The notes under the pieces: generated by a model | What the model was told of the DNA's origin: nothing | The model's input: the letters and a program-made list of their open reading frames with translations, nothing else | Database searches by the model: none | Shown: positions 20,320 to 30,106 of the stretch, piece by piece | Layout of the letters: each line of letters begins with the position of its first letter | How positions within the stretch are numbered: the first letter of the stretch is position 1 | Made by a program: the position numbers and the translations under genes | NCBI GenBank assembly: GCA_002376235.1 | Contig: DFNX01000004.1 | Span: 124,001 to 188,000 of the forward strand | Direction of reading: 5' to 3' | DNA length: 64,000 nt | Source of the DNA: Neorhizobium sp. UBA3556 | GTDB taxonomy: Bacteria; Pseudomonadota; Alphaproteobacteria; Rhizobiales; Rhizobiaceae

Positions 20320-22320
20320 TCACATGAGATCGCGCGGTATCGCCTTCTCGAAGGTCTTTTCAAAGATCTGCTTTTCGCCGTCATAGGCGATAACGGAAGC
20401 GTTGATCAGCCAGTTCTTCGCCGTGCAGGCGATGCTTGCGGTCGAGACAGTGTGCGCCGACCAGTGGTGGCGGCTCATGTCGCAGGTCCAGACGCATGTT
20501 CCGGCCACAGACAGCGGATCATCCGGGCTTATCGACCAGGTTTCCTCGCGGCGCTGGCGGGTGGCAAGGCCGGTGCCGGGATGTTCGAAAAGCCCGGTAT
20601 CCTCGGTGACCTCGTAGTGCGTCCTGCCGGCAGCAAGGTCGCGAGTGACGCTGCGGCGCGTTTCAGCCGGTATATGCTCTATATATTTCGGCAGCGGATC
20701 CGGATGGTCTGGCTGCTTCATATCGAAAAGCTTGTGGTCCCCGAGACGCGGCATGGCAAGGCCGAGAGACGCGATATCGATCGTCACACCGGGATCGACC
20801 GGCGGCGGCAATACCATCGGCCAATAGGCGGTCGAAAGCGATAGTCGGATTCGATGTCCTGCGCCAAAACGATAGCCGCATGCGTCGAGCGCAAGCCGGA
20901 TTGTCACCGGCTCTCCGGGTGTCAGCGGCTTGGGGGTTTCGTTGCCATCACGATGGGCAAGGTTGATGACTCCGAAAGAGACACGTGTGGCAGTTCCGTC
21001 GGGATGTACATCGACAATGCGGGCGCAGAGATTGGCAAGTTCGGCCTCGCACCGCAGCGTCAGCGTAACGATCGGGCGGCCCAGAAAGCTTTTGGCCCCC
21101 TCGAGTGGGGGCGTCTGAAAGGTCAGCGAGCCCGCGTCGTCACCGCGCTGATCGCCGGCCATTTCCGCATCCGGTTTCAGCGTGAACCATTCGCCGGCGG
21201 CCGTTCCCGTATCTAGCGGCGATTTCAGGTAGACGTCATGTGCCGGCGCATGGGCGATCGGCATGCCCTCAAGCAGCGCGCCGAACTGATCGACATAGAA
21301 GCATTCCGCCTCCGGCTCGCTCCAGCGGTCCTTCGACACCCAGAGACCCGGATCGAAATCGCGACGCACCGCCGGTTTCGGACCGTCGAGAATATAGGCG
21401 CGCACCTGCGGCAGGTCCTCGATGCCGTTCTTCTCGCCGCGCAGCCAGCGGTTCCAGAAGGCGATGGCCTCGCCGTGGAAATCGGCGCGCGGCTTCGGCC
21501 AGGCGAAATGCGGGTATTTGTGCACCCACGGCCCGACCAGCGCCTTTGCCTTGGTCCCTAAGCCTTCGACTGCGAGGAATGGCGTATTGCGATAACCATC
21601 CGCCCATCCGGCGATCACAAGGGCCGGAATTTCGATAGCCGAGTAGTCTTCGCAGATCGATCCGTGTTTCCAAAAGGCGTCGCGGCGCTGATGGGAGAGC
21701 CATTCCTCCATGAAGAAGGGTTCGTTTTCCAGCCGCTCCATCCACATCTCCAGCCAGCGATCGCCAACGATTTCCGGATCGGGCGAGCGTGACTGGTAGG
21801 CCAGCATGGTTGCCGCCCAGGAGAGCTGGGCCGAAAGATGGCAGCCGTTCTTGTAATGGATGTCGTCATTATAGCGGTCGGTGGTAGAGGCGATCGAGAT
21901 CACCGCTGTCAGTGCCGGCGGGCGAAGCGCTGCCACCTGCAGGCTGTTGAAGCCGCCCCAGGAAATGCCCATCATGCCAACCGAGCCGTTTGACCATGGC
22001 TGATCGGCGATCCAGGCGATCAGTTCGCAGGCGTTCGCCAGTTCAAGTTCGGTATATTCGCCATCGATGACACCGTCTGACTCACCCGAACCACGAATAT
22101 CGACGCGCACGCCGGCAATGCCTGCCGCCGCAAATACCGGATAGGTGGATTCGTCGCGCGGGCTGGTTCCGTCCCGCTTGCGATAGGGCAGAAATTCGAA
22201 CACCGCCGGCACCGGATCGGCTTCCGCACCATCCGGCATCCAGATCCGGGCAGCAAGCCGGGTCCCGTCCTTCAGTCTGATCCACTGGTTTTCGATAACG
22301 GTGAAGGAACGGTCGGTCAT
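20320..22320 (-). CDS. CocE/NonD family hydrolase (X-Pro dipeptidyl-peptidase type)
   Basis: This 666-residue cytosolic protein has an N-terminal alpha/beta-hydrolase domain with the nucleophile elbow GISWGGF and an X-Pro dipeptidyl-peptidase C-terminal jelly-roll domain from about residue 330 (FLGRPIVTLTLRCEAELANL). The family includes acyl hydrolases and dipeptidyl aminopeptidases. Being last in the second peptide importer operon, it may trim imported peptides or amide compounds; that role is inference. A palindromic repeat separates it from the ATPase gene. Confidence 0.88.
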   Translation of the reverse strand: MTDRSFTVIENQWIRLKDGTRLAARIWMPDGAEADPVPAVFEFLPYRKRDGTSPRDESTYPVFAAAGIAGVRVDIRGSGESDGVIDGEYTELELANACELIAWIADQPWSNGSVGMMGISWGGFNSLQVAALRPPALTAVISIASTTDRYNDDIHYKNGCHLSAQLSWAATMLAYQSRSPDPEIVGDRWLEMWMERLENEPFFMEEWLSHQRRDAFWKHGSICEDYSAIEIPALVIAGWADGYRNTPFLAVEGLGTKAKALVGPWVHKYPHFAWPKPRADFHGEAIAFWNRWLRGEKNGIEDLPQVRAYILDGPKPAVRRDFDPGLWVSKDRWSEPEAECFYVDQFGALLEGMPIAHAPAHDVYLKSPLDTGTAAGEWFTLKPDAEMAGDQRGDDAGSLTFQTPPLEGAKSFLGRPIVTLTLRCEAELANLCARIVDVHPDGTATRVSFGVINLAHRDGNETPKPLTPGEPVTIRLALDACGYRFGAGHRIRLSLSTAYWPMVLPPPVDPGVTIDIASLGLAMPRLGDHKLFDMKQPDHPDPLPKYIEHIPAETRRSVTRDLAAGRTHYEVTEDTGLFEHPGTGLATRQRREETWSISPDDPLSVAGTCVWTCDMSRHHWSAHTVSTASIACTAKNWLINASVIAYDGEKQIFEKTFEKAIPRDLM

Positions 22321-22354
22321 GTATTCGGATCCTCAAATCAAACTCTGTCGAGGG

Positions 22355-22455
22355 CTTCGCCCCTCACCCAAACCTCTCCCCGCATACGGGGAGAGGGGAC
22401 CTGCTCTGCTCGCCGTTAGAGAAAGAAGGTGGCGGCAGCCGGATGAGGGGCTGCC
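22355..22455. repeat. Rhizobial intergenic palindromic element
   Basis: Nested palindromes fill the gap between the transporter ATPase and the hydrolase gene: an inner CCTCTCCCCG/CGGGGAGAGG hairpin (22373-22396), and outer arms CCCCTCACCC near 22360 and GGATGAGGGG at 22441-22450. Elements of this wording are scattered between genes in rhizobial genomes. Inside an operon it may affect expression of the downstream hydrolase gene. Confidence 0.75.
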
Positions 22456-22456
22456 T

Positions 22457-24094
22457 TCAGTTTCCGGCGCTTTCCATGCGCCTTGTCGCCAGTACCTTTT
22501 CCAGCCAGCCCAGTTCCATCTCGGGAACGGACTTCAGCAGGAGGTCGGTATAATCGTCGAAGGGCGGCGAGAGCGTCTGCGATTTCGGGCCGAACCGAAC
22601 CAGCCTGCCTCGGTGCATGACGGCAACCGAATCGGCTATCGCTCTGACGATCGCGATGTCGTGAGTAATGAAGACATAGGAAAGCTGCTGTTCTTCCTGC
22701 AGCTTCATGAGCAGTTTCAGGATGCCTTCCGCCACGAGCGGGTCAAGCGCCGAAGTGGGCTCGTCGCACAGGATCAATTCCGGCCTTGCCGCCAGCGCAC
22801 GGGCAATTGCCACGCGTTGCTTCTGCCCGCCGGAAAGTTCCGCCGGATAACGATCGATAAAGCCATTGCCCATCTCGATCTGTTCCAGCAGTTCCTTGAC
22901 GCGTGCTGTCTTTGCCGCATCTCGAAGGCCATCATAGAAGGTCAGTGGTCGGCCGATGATGTCGCGCACTGTCTGGCGCGGGTTCATTGCGGTATCGGCC
23001 ATCTGGTAGATCAGCTGGATGCGCCGCAGATCATCCTTTGGACGTCCCTTCAGCGAGGGTGTCAGCGGTTTGCCATCGAAGGTGATCTTGCCTTCGCTTG
23101 GTGGCAGAAGACCGGTTATAACGCGGGCGAGCGTCGACTTTCCTGAGCCGGATTCGCCAACGATCGCCAGTGTCTGCCCCTTGCAAAGATGCAGCGACAC
23201 GCCGTGCAGAACCTTGAAGCCATTGGAATATTCGGCGCTGACATTATCAACCGCAAGAAGCGCCTTCGTCTGATCCGGCGCCTCGTGGCGGATTTCCTGA
23301 CGAACGTTGACCAACGCGCGAGTGTATTCCTCGGTTGGTGCCTCGATGATCTGCTGCACCGAGCCGTATTCGACCGTCTTGCCGTGACGCAGAACCATGA
23401 TGTCGTCGGAAATCTGCGCCACCACCGCAAGGTCATGGGTGATGTAAAGCGCTGCCGTATCGGTTTCCTCGATCGCGTGCTTGATCGCTGCCAGAACATC
23501 GATCTGTGTTGTCACATCGAGCGCCGTTGTCGGCTCGTCAAAGATGATCAGGTCCGGGTTGGAGCAGAGTGCCATGGCGGTCATGGCACGCTGCAACTGC
23601 CCGCCGGAGACCTGATGCGGGAAGCGGTCACCGAATGTTTCCGGGCTGGGCAGGCCGAGCACCTGGAACAGGTACAGCGCCCGCTTGCGCGCTTCCGCCT
23701 TGCTCATCAGCCTGTGCTTGACGGTCGCCTCGATCACCTGGTCGCCCAGTCGGTGAGCCGGATTGAAGGCCGCTGCCGCCGATTGCGCCACGTAGCAGAT
23801 GCGGGCGCCGCGCAGCTTGCGGATGCCGCCCTTGCCGAGTTTCAGGATATCGGTTCCGTCGAGCATCACCTCGCCGCCGGTGATTTGGGCGCCGCCTCGA
23901 CCATAGGCGAGGGCAGAAAGGCCGATCGTCGATTTGCCGGCCCCGGATTCGCCGATCAAGCCCAGAACCTTGCCCTTCTCAAGATCGAAGGAGACACCGT
24001 CGACAATGGTGATGCGCTTCGGTGCCTCGCCGGGCGGATAGCTGGTTGCCTCGATCTTGAGGTCGCGGACAGAAAGAAGATTGGTATCAGGCAT
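22457..24094 (-). CDS. Peptide ABC transporter ATPase, DppD-DppF fusion
   Basis: A 545-residue double ATPase. First domain: GESGAGKST, VSGGQLQRAMTAMAL, LIIFDEPTTALD. Second: GESGSGKST, LSGGQKQRVAIARAL, LILCDEPTSALD. Both domains look active. The ATG at 24094 is preferred over the GTG two codons upstream because GGAGG is then 8 bases away. The start overlaps the dppC stop by 8 bases. Confidence 0.93.
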   Translation of the reverse strand: MPDTNLLSVRDLKIEATSYPPGEAPKRITIVDGVSFDLEKGKVLGLIGESGAGKSTIGLSALAYGRGGAQITGGEVMLDGTDILKLGKGGIRKLRGARICYVAQSAAAAFNPAHRLGDQVIEATVKHRLMSKAEARKRALYLFQVLGLPSPETFGDRFPHQVSGGQLQRAMTAMALCSNPDLIIFDEPTTALDVTTQIDVLAAIKHAIEETDTAALYITHDLAVVAQISDDIMVLRHGKTVEYGSVQQIIEAPTEEYTRALVNVRQEIRHEAPDQTKALLAVDNVSAEYSNGFKVLHGVSLHLCKGQTLAIVGESGSGKSTLARVITGLLPPSEGKITFDGKPLTPSLKGRPKDDLRRIQLIYQMADTAMNPRQTVRDIIGRPLTFYDGLRDAAKTARVKELLEQIEMGNGFIDRYPAELSGGQKQRVAIARALAARPELILCDEPTSALDPLVAEGILKLLMKLQEEQQLSYVFITHDIAIVRAIADSVAVMHRGRLVRFGPKSQTLSPPFDDYTDLLLKSVPEMELGWLEKVLATRRMESAGN

Positions 24095-24914
24095 CGCCAC
24101 GGCCTCCCTTCAGGCTGGAGGTTCGTTTCAGCAGCCAGTCGACGACCAGATTGACGCAGATGCAGAGCGCGGCGATTGCCGAACCCGGCACCAGTGCTGC
24201 CGAAATCCCGAAGATGATGCCATCCTTGTTTTCCTTCACCATGCCGCCCCAATCGGCCGTCGGCGGCTGGATGCCGAGGCCGAGGAAGGAGAGGGTGGAG
24301 AGGAAAAGGATGGCAAAGGCGAAGCGCAGGCCGAATTCGGCCAGCAGCGGCGACAGCGTGTTCGGCAGGATCTCGCGGAAGATGATCCAGACCTTGCCTT
24401 CGCCGCGCAGCTTTGCCGCCTCGACGAATTCCATCACCGCGACATCCAGCGCCACGGCGCGGCCGAGGCGATAGACACGGGTGGAATCGAGCACGGCCAT
24501 GACGAGGATCAGCACGAACAGGTATTGAGGCAGCACGGCCAGAACCACGAGCGCGAAGATCAGCGTCGGGATCGACATCATCAGGTCGTTGAAGCGGGAA
24601 AAGAGCGTGTCTACCAGTCCGCCGGAAACGGCGGCCGTGAAACTCAGGAGGATGCCGAGCGAGAAGGAGATTACGGTTGCCGCCAGTGCCACCAGCAGTG
24701 TCGTACGGGTGCCGTAGATCAGGCGCGAGAGGATGTCGCGGCCAAGATTGTCGAGCCCGAAGAAGAACTGGTCGTCGGGCACCTGCCAGACGCCACCGAC
24801 CACCTCGGTTTCGCCATGCGGCGCGATCCAGGGAGCAAAGAGCGCGCAGAAGACGGCGAGCGTGATGCCGAAGAGGCCGATCCAGGCGGTGATGGGGATT
24901 TCTCTCAATCTCAT
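24087..24914 (-). CDS. Peptide ABC transporter permease DppC type
   Basis: A 275-residue inner-membrane permease with about six helices and the coupling loop DVAVMEFVEAAKLRGEG. It is shorter than the OppC of the first transporter, lacking the long periplasmic insert. ATGA overlap with the upstream permease stop shows translational coupling. Confidence 0.92.
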   Translation of the reverse strand: MRLREIPITAWIGLFGITLAVFCALFAPWIAPHGETEVVGGVWQVPDDQFFFGLDNLGRDILSRLIYGTRTTLLVALAATVISFSLGILLSFTAAVSGGLVDTLFSRFNDLMMSIPTLIFALVVLAVLPQYLFVLILVMAVLDSTRVYRLGRAVALDVAVMEFVEAAKLRGEGKVWIIFREILPNTLSPLLAEFGLRFAFAILFLSTLSFLGLGIQPPTADWGGMVKENKDGIIFGISAALVPGSAIAALCICVNLVVDWLLKRTSSLKGGRGDA

Positions 24915-25918
24915 CGCGGATGCCTCAGTCTAGGGTTGGCAATGATCGCGAGGATATCGGCCAGCATGTTGAGCAGGATGTAGACGGCAGCGAAGATCAG
25001 GCCGCAGGCCTGCACCACCGGCATGTCGCGCACCGTCACCGCATCGACCATGTACTGGCCCATGCCGGGATAGACGAAGACAACTTCCACGACGACGACG
25101 CCGACGACGAGATAGGCGAGATTGAGCGCCACAACGTTGATGATCGGTGCCAGCGCGTTCGGCGCCGCATGCTTGACGATCGCCCGCCAGCTGGACAGGC
25201 CCTTCAGTTCAGCGGTTTCCATATAGGCCGATGACATGACCGAGAGGATCGCGGCCCTTGTCATGCGCATCATGTGAGCCAGAACGACCAGAACCAGCGT
25301 CGCGGTCGGCAGTGCGATCGTCTGGATGCGCTCGAGGAAGCCCATGCCCTGGTAGACGGTGGCCGGGAAGGTGGCGATGCCGAAATTGACGGCGAAATAA
25401 AGGATCAGCAAATAGCCGATGAAGAATTCCGGCAGCGAGATTGCCGCCAGCGAGATGACGTTGATGATCTTGTCGGGCATGCGGTCGCGGAAATGAACCG
25501 ACAGCATGCCAAGCCCGATCGCCAGCGGCACGGCGATGATCGCCGCAAAGCCTGCGAGGAAAAGCGAATTGCCGAGACGGTTGGCCACCTGCTCGGAAAC
25601 CGAGTTGCGGCTTGCCCAGGAGGTACCGAAATCGCCCTGCAGCACACCACCCAGCCAGTCGAAATAGCGGGTGGTGACAGGGCGGTCGAGGCCAAGCTCG
25701 GCCGTGATATTGGCGATCGCCTGCGGCGTTGCCGACTGGCCGAGATAGGTCGTGGCGAAATCGCCGGGCAGGGCTTCGACGCCGGCAAAGATCAGCACGG
25801 AAACGGCGAAGAGAAGGACAAGCGACAAAAGACAGCGCTCGATGATGAGGGCAGCAAGCGGAAAGCGGTCCCTCAGGCTGCGGGCAGGCGATCCGCCTGC
25901 CTCTGCGGAATTTGACAT
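24911..25918 (-). CDS. Peptide ABC transporter permease DppB type
   Basis: A 335-residue permease. A hydrophilic N terminus of about 25 residues precedes the first helix (RCLLSLVLLFAVSVLIFAGV). The periplasmic stretch PGDFATTYLG and the coupling loop SAYMETAELKGLS are typical of DppB/OppB proteins. About six membrane helices. It follows the binding-protein gene by 100 bases. Confidence 0.92.
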   Translation of the reverse strand: MSNSAEAGGSPARSLRDRFPLAALIIERCLLSLVLLFAVSVLIFAGVEALPGDFATTYLGQSATPQAIANITAELGLDRPVTTRYFDWLGGVLQGDFGTSWASRNSVSEQVANRLGNSLFLAGFAAIIAVPLAIGLGMLSVHFRDRMPDKIINVISLAAISLPEFFIGYLLILYFAVNFGIATFPATVYQGMGFLERIQTIALPTATLVLVVLAHMMRMTRAAILSVMSSAYMETAELKGLSSWRAIVKHAAPNALAPIINVVALNLAYLVVGVVVVEVVFVYPGMGQYMVDAVTVRDMPVVQACGLIFAAVYILLNMLADILAIIANPRLRHPR

Positions 25919-26018
25919 CTGCTATGATCCCGGTTCCGAAACGAAGTGTTCAGACCGCAGGGCGATCGCCCCGCGGTCCACTAATCATCGTTGGGGCCCT
26001 CAAGCCCCGTGTTCAGAA

Positions 26019-27608
26019 TCAGGCACTGAACCAGACGCGGCTAGCGACATAGCCATTCGACATGTCGTTGCCGATATCGCTCACATAGCCCATCAGCCTT
26101 TTGGTGCCGGCGTTCACGAAGTCGTTGAACATCGGCAGGATCGTGCCGCCTTCGTCGCGCACCAACATCGCCATTTCGCGATACATCTCACGGCGCTTGG
26201 GTTCGTCCAGTTCGCCACGGGCAGAGATCAGCAGCTTGTCGAAGGTCTCATTCTTGAAGCGGGTGTCGTTCCAGTCGGCGGTGGAAAGATAGGCACCGGA
26301 ATAGAACTGGTCCTGCGTCGCGCGGCTGCCCCAATAGGATGCCGAGAAGGGCTGGACGTTCCAGACGTTCGACCAGTAACCGTCACCGGGTTCGCGCTTC
26401 AGTTCGATTTCGATGCCGGCCTTCTTGGCACTTTGCTGGAAGAGCACGGAGGCATCGACGGCACCGGGGAAGGCGACTTCCGAGGTGCGCAGCAGGATCG
26501 GGCCGCTATGGCCTGACTTTTTGTAGTGGAAGGCCGCCTTGTCCGGATCATAGGCGCGCTGCTCGATCCCTTCCGGGAAAAGGGCATAGGTGTCGTTGAT
26601 CGGGAAATCGTTGCCAACCTTGCCATAGCCGCCAAGAATGCGCTCGACCATTTCCTCACGGTTGATCGCGTATTTCAGCGCCATGCGAACGTCGATATTG
26701 TCGAACGGCGCCTTGTCACAGTGCATGATGAAGACATAGTGGCCACCGCCGGAGGTGGTCAGAAGCTGCACCGTCGGGGCGCGTGTCAGAAGCGCAACCG
26801 TCTTCGGATCGACGCGGTTGATGAACTGCACCTGGCCGGAGGCAAGGGCTGCCACACGCGCCGTTGCGTCGTTCATGGTGATCATCTCGACGGTCTGAAC
26901 ATAACCGCGGTCGGAGCGCCAGTCGTTCTCGTTCTTCTCGAAGGTCATGCGAACGCCGGGTTCGAAACTCTTGACCTTGTAGGGGCCGGTACCGATCCCT
27001 GCCGTCGGATTGTCGACGCCGCCATTCGGCTGGATGACGAGGTGGTAGTCGGTAAAGATCGCAGGCAGGTCGGCATTGCCGGCATCGAGCGTGACGACCA
27101 GATCGCCGCCCTTGTTTTCGATCGCGGTGATCGATTTCAGCATGCCGGCAGCGCCGGATTCCGTCTTTTCGTCGCTGTGGCGCTTGAGTGTCGCGACTAC
27201 GTCATCGACGGTCATTTCCTTGCCGTCGTGGAAGGTCACGCCCTTGCGGATCTTGAAGGTCCAGGTCTTGGCATCCGGTGATGGTGCCCAGGATTCGGCG
27301 AGCGACGGGATTGGTGCGCGCGTCTCGGGGTGGGTCTCGACCAGCGTGTCACCCCAGGTCCGTACGGCAGCGAACATGACCTGAGATGTTGCCTTGGCGG
27401 GATCGATACTGTCGGTGGCGGCTCCGCCTTCGAGGCCAAGCTTCAGGTTTCCGCCCTTCTGGGGCGTCTGTGCAGCCGCGCTGCTGGCAAAGAGAGTGCC
27501 GGCGGATGACAGCGTTACACCGGCGGCCATGGCGCGGCCCATGAATTCCCGGCGGTTCATGCCGCCGGCGATTACGCGGCCGGCGAGATATCTGGTGAAA
27601 TCGTTCAT
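26019..27608 (-). CDS. Peptide ABC transporter substrate-binding protein with Tat signal
   Basis: A 529-residue SBP_bac_5 protein and first gene of the second peptide importer operon. The N terminus contains NRREFMGRAMAAGVTLSSAG, a twin-arginine signal, with cleavage near SAAAQT. I start at MNDFTRYLAG (GGG-rich ribosome site just upstream); the longer frame adds 54 residues without family support. Export by Tat suggests the protein folds before export. The substrate is probably peptides or a similar amide compound, given the hydrolase at the end of the operon. Confidence 0.92.
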   Translation of the reverse strand: MNDFTRYLAGRVIAGGMNRREFMGRAMAAGVTLSSAGTLFASSAAAQTPQKGGNLKLGLEGGAATDSIDPAKATSQVMFAAVRTWGDTLVETHPETRAPIPSLAESWAPSPDAKTWTFKIRKGVTFHDGKEMTVDDVVATLKRHSDEKTESGAAGMLKSITAIENKGGDLVVTLDAGNADLPAIFTDYHLVIQPNGGVDNPTAGIGTGPYKVKSFEPGVRMTFEKNENDWRSDRGYVQTVEMITMNDATARVAALASGQVQFINRVDPKTVALLTRAPTVQLLTTSGGGHYVFIMHCDKAPFDNIDVRMALKYAINREEMVERILGGYGKVGNDFPINDTYALFPEGIEQRAYDPDKAAFHYKKSGHSGPILLRTSEVAFPGAVDASVLFQQSAKKAGIEIELKREPGDGYWSNVWNVQPFSASYWGSRATQDQFYSGAYLSTADWNDTRFKNETFDKLLISARGELDEPKRREMYREMAMLVRDEGGTILPMFNDFVNAGTKRLMGYVSDIGNDMSNGYVASRVWFSA

Positions 27609-27963
27609 TTCCCTTGTTCCCCTTATCCGATGCAGATTTCTGTTCTTGTCATCGACACCCCGTCGTCCGGTTTCCTCTTCCATTGAGAGGGGTGTTTCAT
27701 GCTGTCGATCGTGGGAAATGGTTCGGTTGCCGCCGACATAACTTCCTTTCTTGCGCAGTCCCCGGCTCATCTTCTTTGAGCTCTTTTGCCTCGGGGAATT
27801 TCTGCTAGCGATCGAAGGCCCGTTGAGGCTTGATGAATGGTAAGGGCGCGTTGCCGCGCGGGTGAGCCTTCGCTACGACATTAAGTGCCTTTGATGCGAC
27901 ACATTTGGCAACCCCCCATGGGTTGCGAAAATCCGGTGCCAGTCATGCGGGCGGTCAATCAGC

Positions 27964-29277
27964 TCAATCACGCGCTATTGCATGGAAAAACGTGCCGGTC
28001 ACAGACCCCCGTTTCCCGCCTGACGGACCGATTTCGACGCCGCGGCCGTCTGCAATCATAGCGAGAGGTTGGTCGTTTCCGGCGTCAATGACGCGTGCGT
28101 AATGGAACTCATGGCCACGGATCAGATCTCCGCCTGCTCCGATCGCGGAAGGACCGAGCAATCGAGCCTGGCGGTAACCGAGGTTCATCTTGCGTTTGGC
28201 AAAGCTGGTGGAGTGGGAGAGCAGCCCGGTCATGGCATGGGTCACACCATCGGCATCTTCCAGCGCCTCCCCGAGCACCATGTAGCCACCACACTCGCCA
28301 TGTACGGGTTTCGTGTCAGCGAAGGCCTTCAAGCCCGCCTTGAAATTCGTCGCCTCCGCCAGCCTTCCGGCATGAAGTTCGGGATAACCGCCAGGCAGCC
28401 AGCAAATATCGCAATCCGCCGGCGGCGCTTCATCGGCAAGCGGTGAAAAGGGCACGATTTCGGCTCCCATGGCGCGCCATTGCCGTTTGATATGCGGATA
28501 TAGAAAAGTGAAGGCCGCGTCTTCGGCAAGCGCGATCCGCTGGCCCGGCGGCGAAAGCGCCTTGTCCGTCGAGCCTGCTGGAATTTCAAAGGGTTTGGCG
28601 GCTTGAAAAATCGCGTCGAGATCGAGCGACTGCTCCATCGCGTCCGCCAGCCGGTCTATATGGGCATCCATTTCGGGGTGTTCACTTGCCTGAACAAGGC
28701 CGAGATGCCGTTCGGGCAGGGTAAGCGTCGGATCGCGCAATACGGTGCCGACGACCGGAAGTCCAAGTGCCTCGATGGCATCGCCGGAGAGCTTCTTGTG
28801 CCGTTCGCTGCCGGCACGGTTCAGCACGCAGGCGGCCATTTTCACCGCCGGATCATAGTTCATGAAGCCACAGGCAATCGCCGCGGCCGTCTGACTTTGG
28901 CCCGAGACATCAAGCACGAGAAGTACGGGCAGGCCGAAAAGTCGAGCGAGATCCGATGCCGCGCCGGAGCGGTTGGGCTCGGTGACAATACCGTCGAACA
29001 GGCCCATGGCGCTTTCGATCAGGAGCAATTCGGCGTCTTGCGCCTGTTCGCGTGCCAGATGACGTAGCAGATCCGGCGCCATCGCCCAACTGTCGAGATT
29101 AAGACCAGGCAGGCGGGCAGCCGCCTCATGAAATCCGGGGTCGATATAGTCCGGCCCGGTCTTGATGCCGCGCACCTTGACGCCGCGCCTCTGAAACGCG
29201 CGCAAAAGCCCGATCGTCACGCTGGTCTTGCCGGAGCCGGAGCGGGGTGCGCCGATGATGAGCGCGCGCGCCGTCAT
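27964..29277 (-). CDS. cobB: Hydrogenobyrinic acid a,c-diamide synthase
   Basis: CobB amidates carboxylates a and c of hydrogenobyrinic acid using glutamine and ATP. The 437-residue protein has a P-loop at the N terminus (GAPRSGSGKTS) and a class I glutamine amidotransferase domain at the C terminus with its nucleophile Cys in HGECGGYMVLG. Its ATG overlaps the cobA stop by 4 bases. It is the last gene of a two-gene minus-strand unit. Confidence 0.95.
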   Translation of the reverse strand: MTARALIIGAPRSGSGKTSVTIGLLRAFQRRGVKVRGIKTGPDYIDPGFHEAAARLPGLNLDSWAMAPDLLRHLAREQAQDAELLLIESAMGLFDGIVTEPNRSGAASDLARLFGLPVLLVLDVSGQSQTAAAIACGFMNYDPAVKMAACVLNRAGSERHKKLSGDAIEALGLPVVGTVLRDPTLTLPERHLGLVQASEHPEMDAHIDRLADAMEQSLDLDAIFQAAKPFEIPAGSTDKALSPPGQRIALAEDAAFTFLYPHIKRQWRAMGAEIVPFSPLADEAPPADCDICWLPGGYPELHAGRLAEATNFKAGLKAFADTKPVHGECGGYMVLGEALEDADGVTHAMTGLLSHSTSFAKRKMNLGYRQARLLGPSAIGAGGDLIRGHEFHYARVIDAGNDQPLAMIADGRGVEIGPSGGKRGSVTGTFFHAIARD

Positions 29278-30065
29278 GATTGATTGCCCGAAAGAACGGC
29301 CTGCATGGATACGATTTTGCCGATGACAATCAGTGCCGGTGCGGCAAAGTTCTGGCGCTGCACTTCCTCCTCGACCGTCGCAAGCGTTGCCGTCATCGAG
29401 CGCTCATCCGGCGTCGTTGCCGCCATCAGCACCGCAACCGGTGTGTCGGCGGACAGGCCGCCTTCCATCAGAAGCCTCGCGATCGTGCCGATCGTGCTGA
29501 CCCCCATGTAAACGACGATGGGCTCGCCGGTTTTCGCCAGTGCCTTCCAGTCGAGATCACCCGGTGTTCCGGCGGCGTGTCCGGTTGCCAGCGTGATCGA
29601 ACGGCTGATGCCGCGCATGGTGGCGGGAATATTGGCGGAAGCGAGTGCAGCCAGCGCCGAGGTCATGCCAGGCAGCACGCGGAAAGGAATGTTTTCCTTC
29701 ACCAGCGCTTCTGCTTCCTCCCCGCCTCGGCCGAAGATGAATGGGTCACCGCCCTTCAGCCGCAATACACGCCCGCCGGCCTTGGCAAGTTCGATCAGTT
29801 TCGCGGTAATATCGTCCTGCGCCACGGAAGGTTTTCCGCCGCGCTTGCCGACGAAAACCAGCTCTTTCGTTCGTGCAAGAGCCAGGACTGCCTCGGAAAC
29901 CAGCGCGTCATGCACAATCACATCCGCCTTCGCCAATGCATCGGCGACTTCCAGCGTCAGATAGCGTGGATGGCCCGGACCTGCGCCGGCCAGCCAGACA
30001 TGGCCGGGCGCAAATTCCGGGGCTTCGACGATTTCTTCGAACAACTCATTCACGGACATATGCAA
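29274..30065 (-). CDS. cobA: Uroporphyrinogen-III C-methyltransferase
   Basis: CobA methylates uroporphyrinogen III at C2 and C7 to make precorrin-2, the entry step to corrins. The 263-residue protein shows GAGPGHPRYLT, the SAM-binding loop, then VHDALV, VFVGKRGG and RLKGGDPFIFGRGGEE, all SUMT signatures. The first two possible ATGs (MHM) are equally plausible. Divergent from cbiD with only 41 bases between starts. Confidence 0.96.
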   Translation of the reverse strand: MHMSVNELFEEIVEAPEFAPGHVWLAGAGPGHPRYLTLEVADALAKADVIVHDALVSEAVLALARTKELVFVGKRGGKPSVAQDDITAKLIELAKAGGRVLRLKGGDPFIFGRGGEEAEALVKENIPFRVLPGMTSALAALASANIPATMRGISRSITLATGHAAGTPGDLDWKALAKTGEPIVVYMGVSTIGTIARLLMEGGLSADTPVAVLMAATTPDERSMTATLATVEEEVQRQNFAAPALIVIGKIVSMQAVLSGNQS

Positions 30066-30106
30066 ACCTTTTGCCGGCCGGTTACGACCGGGCTATAGAA
30101 ACGGCC

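Noticed and set aside
27908..27926. GCAACCC/GGGTTGC hairpin downstream of cobB as a terminator
   Set aside because: No T run follows on either strand, so it is not a standard intrinsic terminator.
30066..30106. A third cobalamin riboswitch between cobA and cbiD
   Set aside because: Only 41 bases separate the two starts and no B12-box sequence is present.
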